DNA from: Methylocystis rosea
Lineage (GTDB): Bacteria > Pseudomonadota > Alphaproteobacteria > Rhizobiales > Beijerinckiaceae
Direction: 5' to 3'
Length of the DNA stretch: 64,000 nucleotides
NCBI RefSeq assembly: GCF_003855495.1
Contig: NZ_CP034086.1
Coordinates: 868,001-932,000 of the forward strand
Shown here: positions 53,222 through 62,633 of the stretch, one piece after another
How the letters are laid out: each line of letters opens with the position of its first letter
How positions within the stretch are numbered: the stretch's first letter is position 1
Notes under the pieces: generated by a model
The model's database searches: none
What the model saw: only the letters and a program-made list of their open reading frames with translations
Told to the model about the DNA's origin: nothing
Made by a program: the position numbers and the translations under genes

Positions 53222-53527
53222 ATGACCGGTATGGACACAATGGAGCTTCGCGACGCCATCCGCGAAGCCCTCGATAAAAGCCCGCTGGCGGACGCCAAGT
53301 CGATCTCGGTCGAGATCGTCGACGAAGAAATCGTGTTGAAGGGGTCCGTCGCCTCATCGGCTGAATGGATGGAGGCGGAATACGCCGCTTCAACGGCCGC
53401 TTCCCCCCTCAAAGTCAAAAACGCCCTGACCATCAGCGGGGTTTGGGAGGCGCCGAAAGACGACGTCTACCAGGCCGGGGTGGAATCCTTCCCCGCAAGC
53501 GATCCGCCCTCCTGGACGCCGGGCTGA
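53222..53527 (+). CDS. BON-domain-like small protein, 101 aa
   Basis: LRDAIREALDKSPLADAKSI, then SVEIVDEEIVLKGSVASSAE is a BON-type alpha-beta repeat (one copy). The C-terminal tail ESFPASDPPSW is a short motif that recurs at the ends of small stress proteins in many proteobacteria. No signal peptide is present, so this copy should be cytoplasmic. Role unknown. Confidence 0.7.
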   Translation: MTGMDTMELRDAIREALDKSPLADAKSISVEIVDEEIVLKGSVASSAEWMEAEYAASTAASPLKVKNALTISGVWEAPKDDVYQAGVESFPASDPPSWTPG

Positions 53528-53610
53528 GGGCGCCTGTAGGAAGGGCGGCCGCCTTAAAACTTGCGTGAGGCGGAGAGTTCCGACATAGCGGGGTCGAAAG
53601 GCGCCCCGCC

Positions 53611-54090
53611 ATGCCCGAGATCGCCTTCTATCATCTCACCCGCGCCACGGTGGAGCAAACGCTGCCGACGCTCCTAGAGCGTTCACGGGCGCGCGGCTGG
53701 CGCGCCATCGTGCAGGCGATGAGCGAAACGCGCCTCCAGCGGCTCGATGCCGATCTCTGGTCGTACCGTCCGGAAAGCTTTCTCCCGCATGGGACGAAAG
53801 CGGATGGCGCGCCGGAGGCGCAGCCGATCTATCTCACCTGCGAGAACGATAATCCCAACGACGCCGATGTGCGATTCTTCGTGGAGGGCGCGCGCATCGT
53901 TCCAGCGCTCGCCGGCTCTGGCGCGCCGCGCGAACGCGCCGCGCTGGTCTTTGACGGACGCGACGACGCCGAACTTGCCGACGCGCGCGCGCAATGGAAA
54001 GAACTGCGCGATCTGGGCTATAGCCTCGTCTATCACCAGCAGAGCGAGAGCGGCGGATGGGAAGAGAAGGCGCGCGAACCGAAAGCATAG
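53611..54090 (+). CDS. holC: DNA polymerase III subunit chi
   Basis: 159 residues. Links SSB to the clamp loader through HolD. Family features: IAFYHLTRATVEQTLPTLLE, SRARGWRAIVQAMSETRLQR, LWSYRPESFLPHGTK and PIYLTCENDNPNDADVRFFV. The gene is followed directly by a repeat element and then a methyltransferase gene; holC next to pepA is the common alphaproteobacterial context, here interrupted by four other genes. Confidence 0.93.
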   Translation: MPEIAFYHLTRATVEQTLPTLLERSRARGWRAIVQAMSETRLQRLDADLWSYRPESFLPHGTKADGAPEAQPIYLTCENDNPNDADVRFFVEGARIVPALAGSGAPRERAALVFDGRDDAELADARAQWKELRDLGYSLVYHQQSESGGWEEKAREPKA

Positions 54091-54204
54091 ATCACGCCGC
54101 ATCTGGGCGAGATCGCCAAGATGCGGATGACGTGATCGATTCCAGAGGCTTAGAGCGCGCTCCTGGCGAAAAACCGGATTCCACTTTTTCGCAGCGCGCT
54201 CTTA
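54091..54204. repeat. Palindromic repeat of the 'TTAGAGC' family after holC
   Basis: An outer pair ATCACGCCGCATCT/AGATGCGG...CGTGAT is followed by GATTCCAGAGGC, then TTAGAGCGCG...CGCGCTCTTA around an AAAAAC/TTTTTCG core. Compare 1580-1695. The right half lies in the N-terminus of the methyltransferase reading frame. Confidence 0.75.
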
Positions 54205-54905
54205 GCGAAGATTTCGCCGAGCGCCGCGCTCGGGCGCGCGAAAAGCTCGACGCCGTTGATCCGCATAAGCGTCCCGGCGGGATCGAGGCCGATCCCAAGC
54301 GCCGGGAATGGTTCGAGGCGGTCTACGCTCTCGCCGAGGACGATCCAGCGGGCGTGCCTTGGGCGCATCTTGAGCCGCGCCCGCTGTTAGAAGACTGGCT
54401 GGCCGCGGGCTCGATCGTCGGCCTTCGCGCGCTCGACGTCGGCTGCGGATTGGGCGACAACGCCGAAGCGCTGGCGCGCGCCGGCGCGCATGTCGTCGCC
54501 TTCGATCTCGTGGAGCGCGCCGTGCAATGGGCGCAAGAGCGGTTTCCTCAGAGCAGCGTCGACTATCACGTCGCCGATCTCTTCGATGCGCCATCGGAAT
54601 GGCGCGGCGCCTTCGATCTCGTGCACGAACTCTATACGTTGCAGGCGCTTCCCGAGACGCTTCTGCCTGACGCCGCGCGGGCGCTCGCCGCCTTTGTCGC
54701 GCCGGGCGGAACGCTGCTCGTCATCTCGCGGGCGCGCGATGACAATGAGGAGATTGGCGGGCCGCCCTGGCCGCTCGCGAGGCAGGACATCGAGGCGTTC
54801 GCTGTCGACGGCCTGCGGCTTGTTTCGCTGGAAGATATTCCACCGAGCGGTCATCTCGCTCGCCATTGGCGCGCGGAGTTTCGTCGCGACGAGGCTGGCG
54901 GGTGA
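54132..54905 (+). CDS. SAM-dependent methyltransferase with a repeat-derived N-terminus
   Basis: I propose the GTG at 54132 (257 residues); the true start is uncertain. LRALDVGCGLGDNAEALARA is the SAM-binding motif I and VVAFDLVERAVQWAQERFPQ the acidic loop that follows. FDLVHELYTLQALP and FVAPGGTLLVISRARDDNEE complete the class I fold. The first 25 codons from that GTG come from the repeat at 54091-54204; conserved sequence begins near RREWFEAVYALAEDDPAGVP. Its stop overlaps the ABC ATPase start (GTGA). Substrate unknown. Confidence 0.75.
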   Translation: MIDSRGLERAPGEKPDSTFSQRALSEDFAERRARAREKLDAVDPHKRPGGIEADPKRREWFEAVYALAEDDPAGVPWAHLEPRPLLEDWLAAGSIVGLRALDVGCGLGDNAEALARAGAHVVAFDLVERAVQWAQERFPQSSVDYHVADLFDAPSEWRGAFDLVHELYTLQALPETLLPDAARALAAFVAPGGTLLVISRARDDNEEIGGPPWPLARQDIEAFAVDGLRLVSLEDIPPSGHLARHWRAEFRRDEAGG

Positions 54906-55954
54906 GCGTGCCGCTGCTGTCGATTAAAAGCGTCAGCAAAAAATTCGGCGCGGTCGTTGCGCTCGAGGACGTGTCGCTCGACGTGGGGGCCGGCGAATTC
55001 TTCGCGCTGCTCGGCCCGTCGGGCTGCGGCAAAACCACGCTGATGCGTTGCATTGCGGGTTTCGAGTCGCCGGACGCCGGAACGATCGCGCTGAGCGGCG
55101 TCGATCTTTCTGGCGTGCCGCCCTATCGGCGACCCGTGAATATGATGTTTCAATCCTATGCGCTGTTTCCGCATCTCAATGTCTTTGAGAACATCGCCTT
55201 CGGACTGCGCCGGCAGGGCGAGACCAGAGACGCCATCGACGCGCGCGTCAACGAATTGCTCGCGATGACGCAGCTTTCGGCTTTTGGCCATCGGAGAATC
55301 GCCGAGCTGTCAGGCGGACAGAAACAGCGCGTCGCGCTGGCGCGGGCGCTGGCGCCGCGTCCGAAAATGCTGCTGCTCGACGAGCCGCTCGGCGCGCTCG
55401 ATCGCAAGCTGCGTGAAGAGACGCAGTTTCAGCTCAAGGAAATCCAACGGCGGACGCAGACGAGCTTTCTGATCGTCACGCATGATCAGGACGAAGCGCT
55501 GGCGCTCGCCGATCGCATCGCAGTGATGCGGGCGGGCAGGGTGGAGCAAATCGCCGGACCGATGGAAATTTACGACCGGCCCGCGACGCGTTTCGTCGCC
55601 GGCTTCGTCGGCGAAACGAATTTCATCGAGGGACGCCTGGATCGCAATGGCGCTGCGGCGCTGATCACCGAGTATGGACGAATCCCCTGCGAGCCCGGAA
55701 ATCTTCCGGACGGCGCGCAGGCGACGCTCAGCGTGCGCCCCGAGCGGATCGGCGTTGCGCGCGACGGCGAGGGGATCGCAGGCGTGGTCGAAGATTTCGT
55801 GTTTCGCGGCGAAACGACGCTGCTACGGGTGCGCGTCGCCAGCAACATCGTTCTGCGGGCGACGGCAAGCCATGGCGAGCGCCACGCGATCGGCGACTCG
55901 GTGAGGCTCAGCTTCCCGCCTGGCGCGGGCGCGCTTCTCGCGGAGGGGAAATAG
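54902..55954 (+). CDS. potA: Spermidine/putrescine-type ABC transporter, ATP-binding protein
   Basis: Start GTG at 54902 overlapping the methyltransferase stop; 350 residues. Walker A GPSGCGKTT at 38-46, Q-loop FQSYALFPHL, signature LSGGQKQ from 136, Walker B MLLLDEP near 157-162, then the His switch IVTHDQDEA. A TOBE domain follows from about residue 280 (VRPERIGVARDGEGIAGVVE). Together with two permease genes it forms a PotABC-type importer; polyamine is the likely substrate by family. Confidence 0.88.
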   Translation: MSVPLLSIKSVSKKFGAVVALEDVSLDVGAGEFFALLGPSGCGKTTLMRCIAGFESPDAGTIALSGVDLSGVPPYRRPVNMMFQSYALFPHLNVFENIAFGLRRQGETRDAIDARVNELLAMTQLSAFGHRRIAELSGGQKQRVALARALAPRPKMLLLDEPLGALDRKLREETQFQLKEIQRRTQTSFLIVTHDQDEALALADRIAVMRAGRVEQIAGPMEIYDRPATRFVAGFVGETNFIEGRLDRNGAAALITEYGRIPCEPGNLPDGAQATLSVRPERIGVARDGEGIAGVVEDFVFRGETTLLRVRVASNIVLRATASHGERHAIGDSVRLSFPPGAGALLAEGK

Positions 55955-55990
55955 GGTGAGGTTAACAATGAATGCGCGGCGCAACGCGGA

Positions 55991-56110
55991 TTTCCTCATC
56001 CTGAGGAGGCCTCGGAGAGGCCGTCTCGAAGGACGAGGAAATCCAGTTGCGCGAGAAGCCGCGCCCTCGTCCTTCGAGACGCGCCTTTCAGGCGCTCCTC
56101 AGGATGAGGG
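55991..56110. repeat. Inverted pair of 'TCCTCAGGATGAGG' repeats inside the pot operon
   Basis: Copy one (55991-56041) runs TTTCCTCATCCTGAGGAGG to CGTCTCGAAGGACGAGGAAA. Copy two (56064-56110) runs CCCTCGTCCTTCGAGACGCG to CTCCTCAGGATGAGGG. They stand head to head between the ATPase and the first permease gene and could form strong hairpins in the mRNA. Confidence 0.88.
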
Positions 56111-56131
56111 CGCTTTCACCGGGCCTGTGGG

Positions 56132-57046
56132 ATGAGCGCGCGCCGCAGACTCTCGCTGGGCGAGCGGCTCGTGATCGCGGCGCCCTATCTGTGGATCGGC
56201 GCCTTTTTTCTTGCGCCGATGTTGCTCATCGCCAAGATTTCCGTTTCACAGTCGGTGCTGGCGCGTCCGCCCTATCGGCCGATTTTCGAATTTTCCGACA
56301 GTCTCGCCGACATCTGGGCCAAGGCGCAGAGCTTTACGTTTGACGCCTATCGCGCCCTCGTCAGCGACACGCTTTATCTCGAATCCTATCTGTCCTCGCT
56401 CACCATCGCCGCGGTCTCGACGCTGATCACGCTGATCATCGCCTATCCTTTCGCGCTCGCCATGGCGCGCGCGCCCGAGCGGCTGCGTCCACTCCTCATC
56501 GGCCTTGCCGCCGCCCCATTTTGGACGAGCTTTCTCATCCGCGTCTATGCCTGGATCGCGCTGTTGAAGGATGAGGGGCTGATCAACAATGCGTTGATGG
56601 CGCTGGGGCTCATTACCGCGCCGCTGCAGATGTTCGCGACGCCCGGCGCTGTCGTCGTCGGCATCGTCTACTCCTATCTGCCCTTCATGTTGCTGCCGCT
56701 TTATGCGGCGCTGGAGCGCCAGGATCCCAGCCTTCGCGAAGCGGCGGCGGATCTCGGGGCGTCCCCGGCGCAAGTGTTCTTGCGCGTGACGCTGCCGCTT
56801 TCGCGTGAAGGCGTCGTTGCCGGCGCGCTTCTCGTCTTCATTCCCGCGGTCGGCGAATTCGTCATTCCGGATCTCCTCGGCGGCTCCGAGACGCTGATGA
56901 TCGGGCGAACCTTGTGGAACGACTTCTTCTCCAATCACGACTGGCCGGCGGCTTCGGCCGCGGCGATCGTGCTCGTCGCTGTGTTGATGATTCCGCTGCT
57001 GCTGTGGGAGCGGGCGCGGCTTGCCGATGAGGACGACGCCCGATGA
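56132..57046 (+). CDS. potB: Spermidine/putrescine-type ABC transporter, permease (PotB/PotH-like)
   Basis: 304 residues with six membrane helices. The EAA loop is LREAAADLGASPAQVFLRVT, where the ATPase docks. Typical are AAPFWTSFLIRVYAWIALLK and GEFVIPDLLGGSETLMIGRT. Starts 178 bases after the ATPase gene, the gap being filled with repeats, and overlaps the second permease by four bases. Confidence 0.88.
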   Translation: MSARRRLSLGERLVIAAPYLWIGAFFLAPMLLIAKISVSQSVLARPPYRPIFEFSDSLADIWAKAQSFTFDAYRALVSDTLYLESYLSSLTIAAVSTLITLIIAYPFALAMARAPERLRPLLIGLAAAPFWTSFLIRVYAWIALLKDEGLINNALMALGLITAPLQMFATPGAVVVGIVYSYLPFMLLPLYAALERQDPSLREAAADLGASPAQVFLRVTLPLSREGVVAGALLVFIPAVGEFVIPDLLGGSETLMIGRTLWNDFFSNHDWPAASAAAIVLVAVLMIPLLLWERARLADEDDAR

Positions 57047-57876
57047 GCGCGGTCGTTTCCTGGGCGCAGCGCGCGACTCTCTTTGTCGGCTTCGTCTTCC
57101 TTTACGCGCCGATCGTCATTCTCGCGGTCATGAGCTTCAACGCGTCGCGTCTCGTTTCGGTGTGGGGCGGATTTTCAACGAAATGGTATGCGGCGCTCTT
57201 GGAGAATGAGCAGCTTCTACATTCGGCGAAGATCAGCTTCGCCGCCGCGCTGACCTCGGCCACGCTCTCGACTCTGCTGGGCCTTCTGGCGGCCATATCG
57301 CTCACGCGTTTCGGGCGCTTTCGCACGCGTTTCCTGTTTTTTGGCGCCGTGCACGCGCCGCTCGTTCTGCCGGAGGTCGTGCTCGGCCTCGCGCTGCTCA
57401 CGTGTTTCGTCGCGTTCGGGGTCGGACGAGGCTTCATCACGCTGGTCATCGGTCATGTGACGCTGACAATGTGTTTCACGACGGTCGCGATTCTCGCGGC
57501 GTTGCGCGATGGCGATCCGGCGCTCGAAGAAGCGGCGATGGATCTGGGAGCGACGCCTTTCGGGGCCTTCGTCCGCGTGGCGTTGCCGCAGATCGCGCCG
57601 GCGATCGTCACGGCTTATCTCCTGGCGTTCACGCTTTCTCTCGACGATCTTGTCATCGCCAGTTTTGCGACGGGCCCTGGCGCGACGACGCTGCCGATGC
57701 GCATCTACTCACAGGTGCGTCTCGGCGTTTCGCCGCAGATCAACGCCATTTCGACGCTGCTGCTGGCGATCGTCGCCGTAGCGCTCGGACTCGCGGCGCT
57801 TGTTTCTTCCAGGCGCGCGCGGCGCGATGGCCAAGTGATGACAAGCTTGGCGCGCGCGCCAGATAATGCATCATGA
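57043..57876 (+). CDS. potC: Spermidine/putrescine-type ABC transporter, permease (PotC/PotI-like)
   Basis: 277 residues with six membrane helices. EAA loop LEEAAMDLGATPFGAFVRVA; also YAPIVILAVMSFNASRLVSV and LDDLVIASFATGPGATTLPM, as in PotC/PotI. The stop overlaps the start of the CDP-alcohol phosphatidyltransferase gene by four bases. No substrate-binding protein gene is near on either side. Confidence 0.88.
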   Translation: MSAVVSWAQRATLFVGFVFLYAPIVILAVMSFNASRLVSVWGGFSTKWYAALLENEQLLHSAKISFAAALTSATLSTLLGLLAAISLTRFGRFRTRFLFFGAVHAPLVLPEVVLGLALLTCFVAFGVGRGFITLVIGHVTLTMCFTTVAILAALRDGDPALEEAAMDLGATPFGAFVRVALPQIAPAIVTAYLLAFTLSLDDLVIASFATGPGATTLPMRIYSQVRLGVSPQINAISTLLLAIVAVALGLAALVSSRRARRDGQVMTSLARAPDNAS

Positions 57877-58421
57877 CAAAAAATTGGTTCGCTTCTCTTC
57901 CGAATTTCATCACCATCGGCCGTCTCGTGCTGACGCCGGCGGCGATCATCTTGATCGTCGAGCGGCAATGGACCGCCGCCTTCCTGCTCTTCGCCGTCGC
58001 CGGCCTGTCCGACGCCCTCGACGGTTGGCTGGCCCGGACGTACCACCTCCAATCTGAACTCGGCGCGATTCTCGATCCCATCGCAGACAAGGCGCTGATC
58101 GTTTCAATGTACGTCACGCTCGCCATTGTCGACGCGCTGCCGGCGTGGCTCACGATCATGGTGGTCTTTCGCGATGTCATGATCACTGGCGCGGTGTCGC
58201 TGTCCTGGCTCATGGGCCGGCCGATGAAGGTGCATCCCCACTTTTCTTCCAAGGCGACCACCGCCGCGCAACTGCTTTTCGCCGGCGTCGTTTTGGCCGT
58301 TCAGGCATACGGACTTCATATTCCGCTGTTAAACGTAACGCTCATCGCCCTCGTCGCCGGATTGACCGTTGCTTCCGCCTGCGTCTATCTGTGGCTTTGG
58401 GTCCAGCATATGAGGCTGTGA
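57873..58421 (+). CDS. CDP-alcohol phosphatidyltransferase (PgsA-like)
   Basis: 182 residues with five or six membrane helices. The family signature DGxxARx8GxxxDxxxD is complete: Asp50-Gly51, Ala54-Arg55, Gly64, Asp68, Asp72. N-terminal SLPNFITIGRLVLTPAAIIL is typical of phosphatidylglycerophosphate or related synthases. The exact head group is not given by sequence. Start overlaps the upstream permease stop (ATGA). Confidence 0.85.
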   Translation: MTKNWFASLPNFITIGRLVLTPAAIILIVERQWTAAFLLFAVAGLSDALDGWLARTYHLQSELGAILDPIADKALIVSMYVTLAIVDALPAWLTIMVVFRDVMITGAVSLSWLMGRPMKVHPHFSSKATTAAQLLFAGVVLAVQAYGLHIPLLNVTLIALVAGLTVASACVYLWLWVQHMRL

Positions 58422-58422
58422 C

Positions 58423-59640
58423 ATGTCACAGAGAAAACCGTCGCTCAGCTCGGATACTGCGCAGCCGGCGGTCATTCCGCCGCCGCTCGACGCGGACGAC
58501 GGCGCCGAGATGCGGCAGCTGCAATGGGCGGGGCTGAGCCTCGAAAGGCAGCTTGCGCTCTGGGGCTTGACGCTTCTGGCGCTAGGACTCTCGCTCTATT
58601 TCCTGAGCCCGGTGCTTGCGCCCTTTGTCGCCGGAACCGCGCTCGGCTATCTGCTCGATCCCGTGGCTGACCGGCTGCAGCGGCTGGGCCTGTCGCGATT
58701 GGGCGCTGCCGGTCTCCTGCTCGTCGTCTTTCTTCTGGTCGTCGGGACCGCGGCCGTTATTCTGGTGCCGATTCTTTCGCATCAGCTTGCGGGCTTCATC
58801 ACCTCGCTGCCGGGCTATTTGCAGACGCTGCATGGGCTCCTGACGCAATGGAGCGAGCGCTTCACCAGCGATTCCATCAATGGCTGGTTGCAGGAATTCG
58901 GGCTGGGCGGCGCCGCCGCCTCCTTCGATGCGCAAAAATACATAAACGATCTCACCAGCCAGGGAGCGACGTTGCTCGGCGATTTCGTGAAATCGCTGTT
59001 GTGGCGGGGCTATGCCCTCATCAATGTGATCTCGCTCATTGTGATCACGCCGGTCGTCGCCTTCTACATGCTGGTCGATTGGGATCACATGGTCGCCATC
59101 ATCGACGATCTGATCCCGCCGCGCCATCGCGAGGACGTGCGCTCGCTCGCCCGCGACATCGATCGCGCGCTTGCCGGCTTCGTGCGCGGGCAGTCGCTTG
59201 TCTGCCTGTTTCTTGGCGTCTGGTATGCGGGAGGGCTTTCGGCTATTGGGCTGAATTTCGGCTTCCTTATCGGGGTTCTCGCGGGTTTTCTGAGCTTCAT
59301 CCCCTACGTCGGCTCCGTCACCGCCTTCGTTTTATCGATCATCGTCGCGATCGTTCAGGGCTGGCCGCATATCAATCTGCCGATCGAGGCGGTGGCGATC
59401 GTGACGACCGGCCTGATCATGGACGGCTATGTGCTGTCGCCGCGGCTCGTCGGCGCTTCCGTCGGGCTGCATCCGGTCTGGCTCATGTTCGCCTTGCTGG
59501 CCTTCGGCGCGCTGTTCGGCTTTACAGGCCTCATCGTCGCTGTGCCTGTCGCGGCGGCGCTCGGCGCCTTCATGCGCTTCCTTGCTAAACGCTACCGCGG
59601 GAGCGCGCTCTATCAGCACCCGATCCCCGACCGCGCATGA
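58423..59640 (+). CDS. AI-2E-family (PerM-like) membrane transporter
   Basis: 405 residues, about eight membrane helices. After a charged N-terminus come LLALGLSLYFLSPVLAPFVA and GTALGYLLDPVADRLQRLGL, later LSFIPYVGSVTAFVLSIIVA and DGYVLSPRLVGASVGLHPVW. These are hallmarks of the family once linked to AI-2 export and now known also for Na+/H+ antiport; the substrate here is open. It is coupled to hdaA (ATGA), a pairing seen in other Rhizobiales. Confidence 0.9.
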   Translation: MSQRKPSLSSDTAQPAVIPPPLDADDGAEMRQLQWAGLSLERQLALWGLTLLALGLSLYFLSPVLAPFVAGTALGYLLDPVADRLQRLGLSRLGAAGLLLVVFLLVVGTAAVILVPILSHQLAGFITSLPGYLQTLHGLLTQWSERFTSDSINGWLQEFGLGGAAASFDAQKYINDLTSQGATLLGDFVKSLLWRGYALINVISLIVITPVVAFYMLVDWDHMVAIIDDLIPPRHREDVRSLARDIDRALAGFVRGQSLVCLFLGVWYAGGLSAIGLNFGFLIGVLAGFLSFIPYVGSVTAFVLSIIVAIVQGWPHINLPIEAVAIVTTGLIMDGYVLSPRLVGASVGLHPVWLMFALLAFGALFGFTGLIVAVPVAAALGAFMRFLAKRYRGSALYQHPIPDRA

Positions 59641-60332
59641 GCAAGGCCGGCGCGCCGGAGACATGCGAGCCGGGACGTCAGTTGCCGCTCGACCTGCCGA
59701 CGACGCCGCGCTTCGGACGCGAAGAATTTCTGCCCGCCGAGTCGAACCTCGCGGCGCTCGAAATGATCGAACGCTGGCCGGATTGGCCGGATCGCATTCT
59801 CGCGCTGATCGGGCCCGCCGGCGCGGGCAAATCCCACCTCTGCGCCATTTGGGCGGCGCGCGCGGGCGCGCTTGTCGTTGCGCCCGACGCCCTGCCGACC
59901 CTGGAAGTTCTGGTTGCGCAGGCGCCGCGCGCCATCGTCATCGACGATGTCGACCGGGCGGCTGACGAAACCACGCTGTTCCACCTCCTGAATTTCGTGA
60001 ACGAAAGCGGCGCCTTCCTGCTGATGAGCGCGGCCCGCTCGCCGCGGGCGGAAGACACGCGGCTTCCCGACCTGCTGTCGCGGCTCCGCCGCGCCCCGAT
60101 CGTCGAAATCGGCGCGCCGGACGAGGCGTTGATGCGCGCGGTTCTGGTGAAGCTCTTCGCGGATCGACAGCTCCTCGTGGAACCGCCGGCGCTGGCTTTC
60201 GCCGCGCTGAGGCTGGAGCGCTCTCTTGCCGCCGCACGCGCCTTTGTCGCCGCTCTCGACCGCGAGGCGTTGGCGCAGGGGCGGCCTGTCACACGGGCGC
60301 TCGCGGCCAAGGTTATTGAGAAGTTTACTTGA
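59637..60332 (+). CDS. hdaA: DnaA regulatory inactivator HdaA
   Basis: 231 residues. A clamp-binding motif QLPLDLP lies at residues 15-21, then a DnaA-like AAA+ domain with GPAGAGKSH (59-67, Walker A) and AIVIDDVDR (Walker B). With the beta clamp it promotes hydrolysis of DnaA-ATP after initiation. The DnaA domain IV is absent, as expected. Located just before ppk in this group's conserved order. Confidence 0.9.
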   Translation: MSKAGAPETCEPGRQLPLDLPTTPRFGREEFLPAESNLAALEMIERWPDWPDRILALIGPAGAGKSHLCAIWAARAGALVVAPDALPTLEVLVAQAPRAIVIDDVDRAADETTLFHLLNFVNESGAFLLMSAARSPRAEDTRLPDLLSRLRRAPIVEIGAPDEALMRAVLVKLFADRQLLVEPPALAFAALRLERSLAAARAFVAALDREALAQGRPVTRALAAKVIEKFT

Positions 60333-60398
60333 TGGTTGGCCAAACGGTTTCGCCGCCGCACAGGCCTGTGGCATGATGGATGGGACCGGGAAGTGGAA

Positions 60399-62633
60399 AT
60401 GAAGCCGCATATTCAGGATAAACTCGCAGCCCAGCGCACGGGCGCCGATATTGCCGTCATGGATTGCGCCGACGGGATTCTCGTGGAGGATCCCGCCAAG
60501 CTTGCGGTCTCTCCACAGCGTTTCATCAACCGGGAGCTGTCCTGGCTGGAATTCAATCGGCGGGTGCTGGAGGAGGCCTCCAACCGCAGTCACCCGTTGC
60601 TTGAGCAACTGCGTTTCCTGTCGATCTCGGCCAATAATCTCGACGAATTCTTCATGGTGCGCGTCGCCGGCCTTCGCGGGCAGGTGCGCTCCGGCGTGAC
60701 GGCGCGCTCCGAGGACGGCCTGACGCCCGCCGAGCAGCTGACGAAGATCACCGAACGCGTCACGCTCTTGACCAGTGAGCAATTGCGGCGCTGGCGCGAG
60801 CTTCGCGCCGAGATTGAAGACGTCGGCATTATTATCGTCGAACCCGCGGACGTGTCCAAGGCCGACCGCGAGTGGCTTGAGGAATATTTCCTCAGCCGCG
60901 TGTTTCCGGTGCTGACGCCGCTCGCGGTCGATCCGGCGCATCCGTTTCCTTTCATCCCCAATCTCGGCTTCACATTGGCGCTCGAACTCGTGCGCCCCGG
61001 CGATCGCAAGACGCTGCAGGCGCTGGTCCGCCTGCCGCCGAAGATCGATCGCTTCGTGCGTTTGCCGGCAACGGCGGGAGTCGCCGGCCGCGAGCGCTTC
61101 ATGCTGCTCGAAACGCTGATCGCGATGAACGCGCAGCGGCTGTTTCCTGGCTATTTGCTGCGGGCGCAGGGGCTGTTCCGGGTCATCCGCGACAGCGATC
61201 TCGAAGTTGAGGAAGAAGCCGAAGATCTCGTGCTGCTTTTTGAGACTGCGTTGAAGCGGCGCCGGCGCGGTTCGGTGATCCGGCTCGAAGTGGCGGCGGA
61301 TATGCCCGCGACCTTGCGCGCGCTCGTCGCCGAGGAGCTCGACGTCAACGAGCCGGAGACCTTCGAGATCGACGGCATGTTGGCGCTCAACGATCTTTCC
61401 GAACTCGTCGCGCTCGACCGGCCGGAACTGAAATTCAAGCCCTATAACCCGCGCTTTCCGGAACGGGTGCGCGACAATGGCGGCGACTGTTTCCTCGCGA
61501 TCAAGCAGAAGGATCTCGCGGTCCATCACCCTTACGAATCTTTCGACGTCGTCGTGCAGTTCCTGCAACAGGCGGCGCGCGATCCCAATGTCATCGCCAT
61601 CAAGCAGACGCTTTATCGCACCTCCAACAATAGCCCAATCGTGCGCGCGCTTGTAGAGGCGGCCGAGGCTGGCAAATCCGTCACCGCGCTCGTCGAATTG
61701 AAGGCGCGCTTTGACGAGGAAGCGAATATTCGCTGGGCGCGCGATCTCGAACGCGCCGGCGCGCAAGTCGTCTTCGGCTTCATCGAGCTCAAGACGCACG
61801 CCAAATTGTCGCTCGTCGTGCGCCGGGAAGGCAGCGGCCTCGTCACCTACTGCCATGTAGGCACGGGCAATTATCATCCGGTGACGGCGCGCATCTACAC
61901 GGACATTTCGGTTTTCACCGCCGATCCGGTGATCGGACGGGACATCTCGCGTATCTTCAATTACATCACCGGCTATGCGGAGCCCGCCGGGCTCGAGCGC
62001 ATGTCGGTGTCGCCGATTTCGCTCAAGAAGAAGCTTCTCGAACATATCGAACAGGAAATCGCCTTTGTGAAAGCCGGCAAGCCCGGCGTCATCTGGGCCA
62101 AATGCAACGCGCTTGTCGATCCCGAAATCATCGACGCCCTTTATGCGGCGTCGCAGGCGGGGGTCTCGGTCGAACTCATCGTGCGCGGCATCTGCTGTCT
62201 GCGCCCCGGCGTCCCCGGACTTTCCGACAACATACGCGTGAAGTCGATCGTCGGCCGCTTTCTGGAACACGCGCGTGTCTACGCCTTCGGCGGCGGCCAT
62301 GTGCTGCCGCATCCACGTGCGCACGTCTACATCTCTTCCGCCGACCTGATGCAGCGCAATCTCGATCGCCGGGTTGAGGTGATGATGCCGATCGTCAATC
62401 CGACGGTGCATCAGCAGGTGCTCGATCAGATCATGCTCGCCAATCTGATCGACAATGAGCAGAGCTATCGCGTCCTGCCGGACGGCTCGTCGCTGCGCAT
62501 CGTTCCGCCCGAGGGCGAGGAGCGATTCAACGCGCACAAATATTTCATGACCAATCCCTCGCTTTCGGGACGCGGCAAGTCGCTCAAGGATTGGCGGCCG
62601 CGCTCGCTCTTAAAGCGCGGCCAAAATGCTTGA
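60399..62633 (+). CDS. ppk1: Polyphosphate kinase 1
   Basis: 744 residues from the ATG at 60399 (GGGAAGTGG upstream); starts further upstream are in frame. Makes polyphosphate from ATP. Motifs: [19 protein letters not shown] at the N-terminus, [40 protein letters not shown], and the phosphorylated His in [20 protein letters not shown] with the following [17 protein letters not shown]. Its end overlaps the ppx start. Confidence 0.96.
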   Translation: MKPHIQDKLAAQRTGADIAVMDCADGILVEDPAKLAVSPQRFINRELSWLEFNRRVLEEASNRSHPLLEQLRFLSISANNLDEFFMVRVAGLRGQVRSGVTARSEDGLTPAEQLTKITERVTLLTSEQLRRWRELRAEIEDVGIIIVEPADVSKADREWLEEYFLSRVFPVLTPLAVDPAHPFPFIPNLGFTLALELVRPGDRKTLQALVRLPPKIDRFVRLPATAGVAGRERFMLLETLIAMNAQRLFPGYLLRAQGLFRVIRDSDLEVEEEAEDLVLLFETALKRRRRGSVIRLEVAADMPATLRALVAEELDVNEPETFEIDGMLALNDLSELVALDRPELKFKPYNPRFPERVRDNGGDCFLAIKQKDLAVHHPYESFDVVVQFLQQAARDPNVIAIKQTLYRTSNNSPIVRALVEAAEAGKSVTALVELKARFDEEANIRWARDLERAGAQVVFGFIELKTHAKLSLVVRREGSGLVTYCHVGTGNYHPVTARIYTDISVFTADPVIGRDISRIFNYITGYAEPAGLERMSVSPISLKKKLLEHIEQEIAFVKAGKPGVIWAKCNALVDPEIIDALYAASQAGVSVELIVRGICCLRPGVPGLSDNIRVKSIVGRFLEHARVYAFGGGHVLPHPRAHVYISSADLMQRNLDRRVEVMMPIVNPTVHQQVLDQIMLANLIDNEQSYRVLPDGSSLRIVPPEGEERFNAHKYFMTNPSLSGRGKSLKDWRPRSLLKRGQNA

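Noticed and set aside
59613..62537. Very long open frame (974 codons) on the minus strand opposite ppk, hdaA and the transporter end
   Set aside because: It mirrors the well-supported ppk and hdaA genes; its product is Arg/His/Asp-rich with no domain, as expected from an antisense frame in high-GC DNA.
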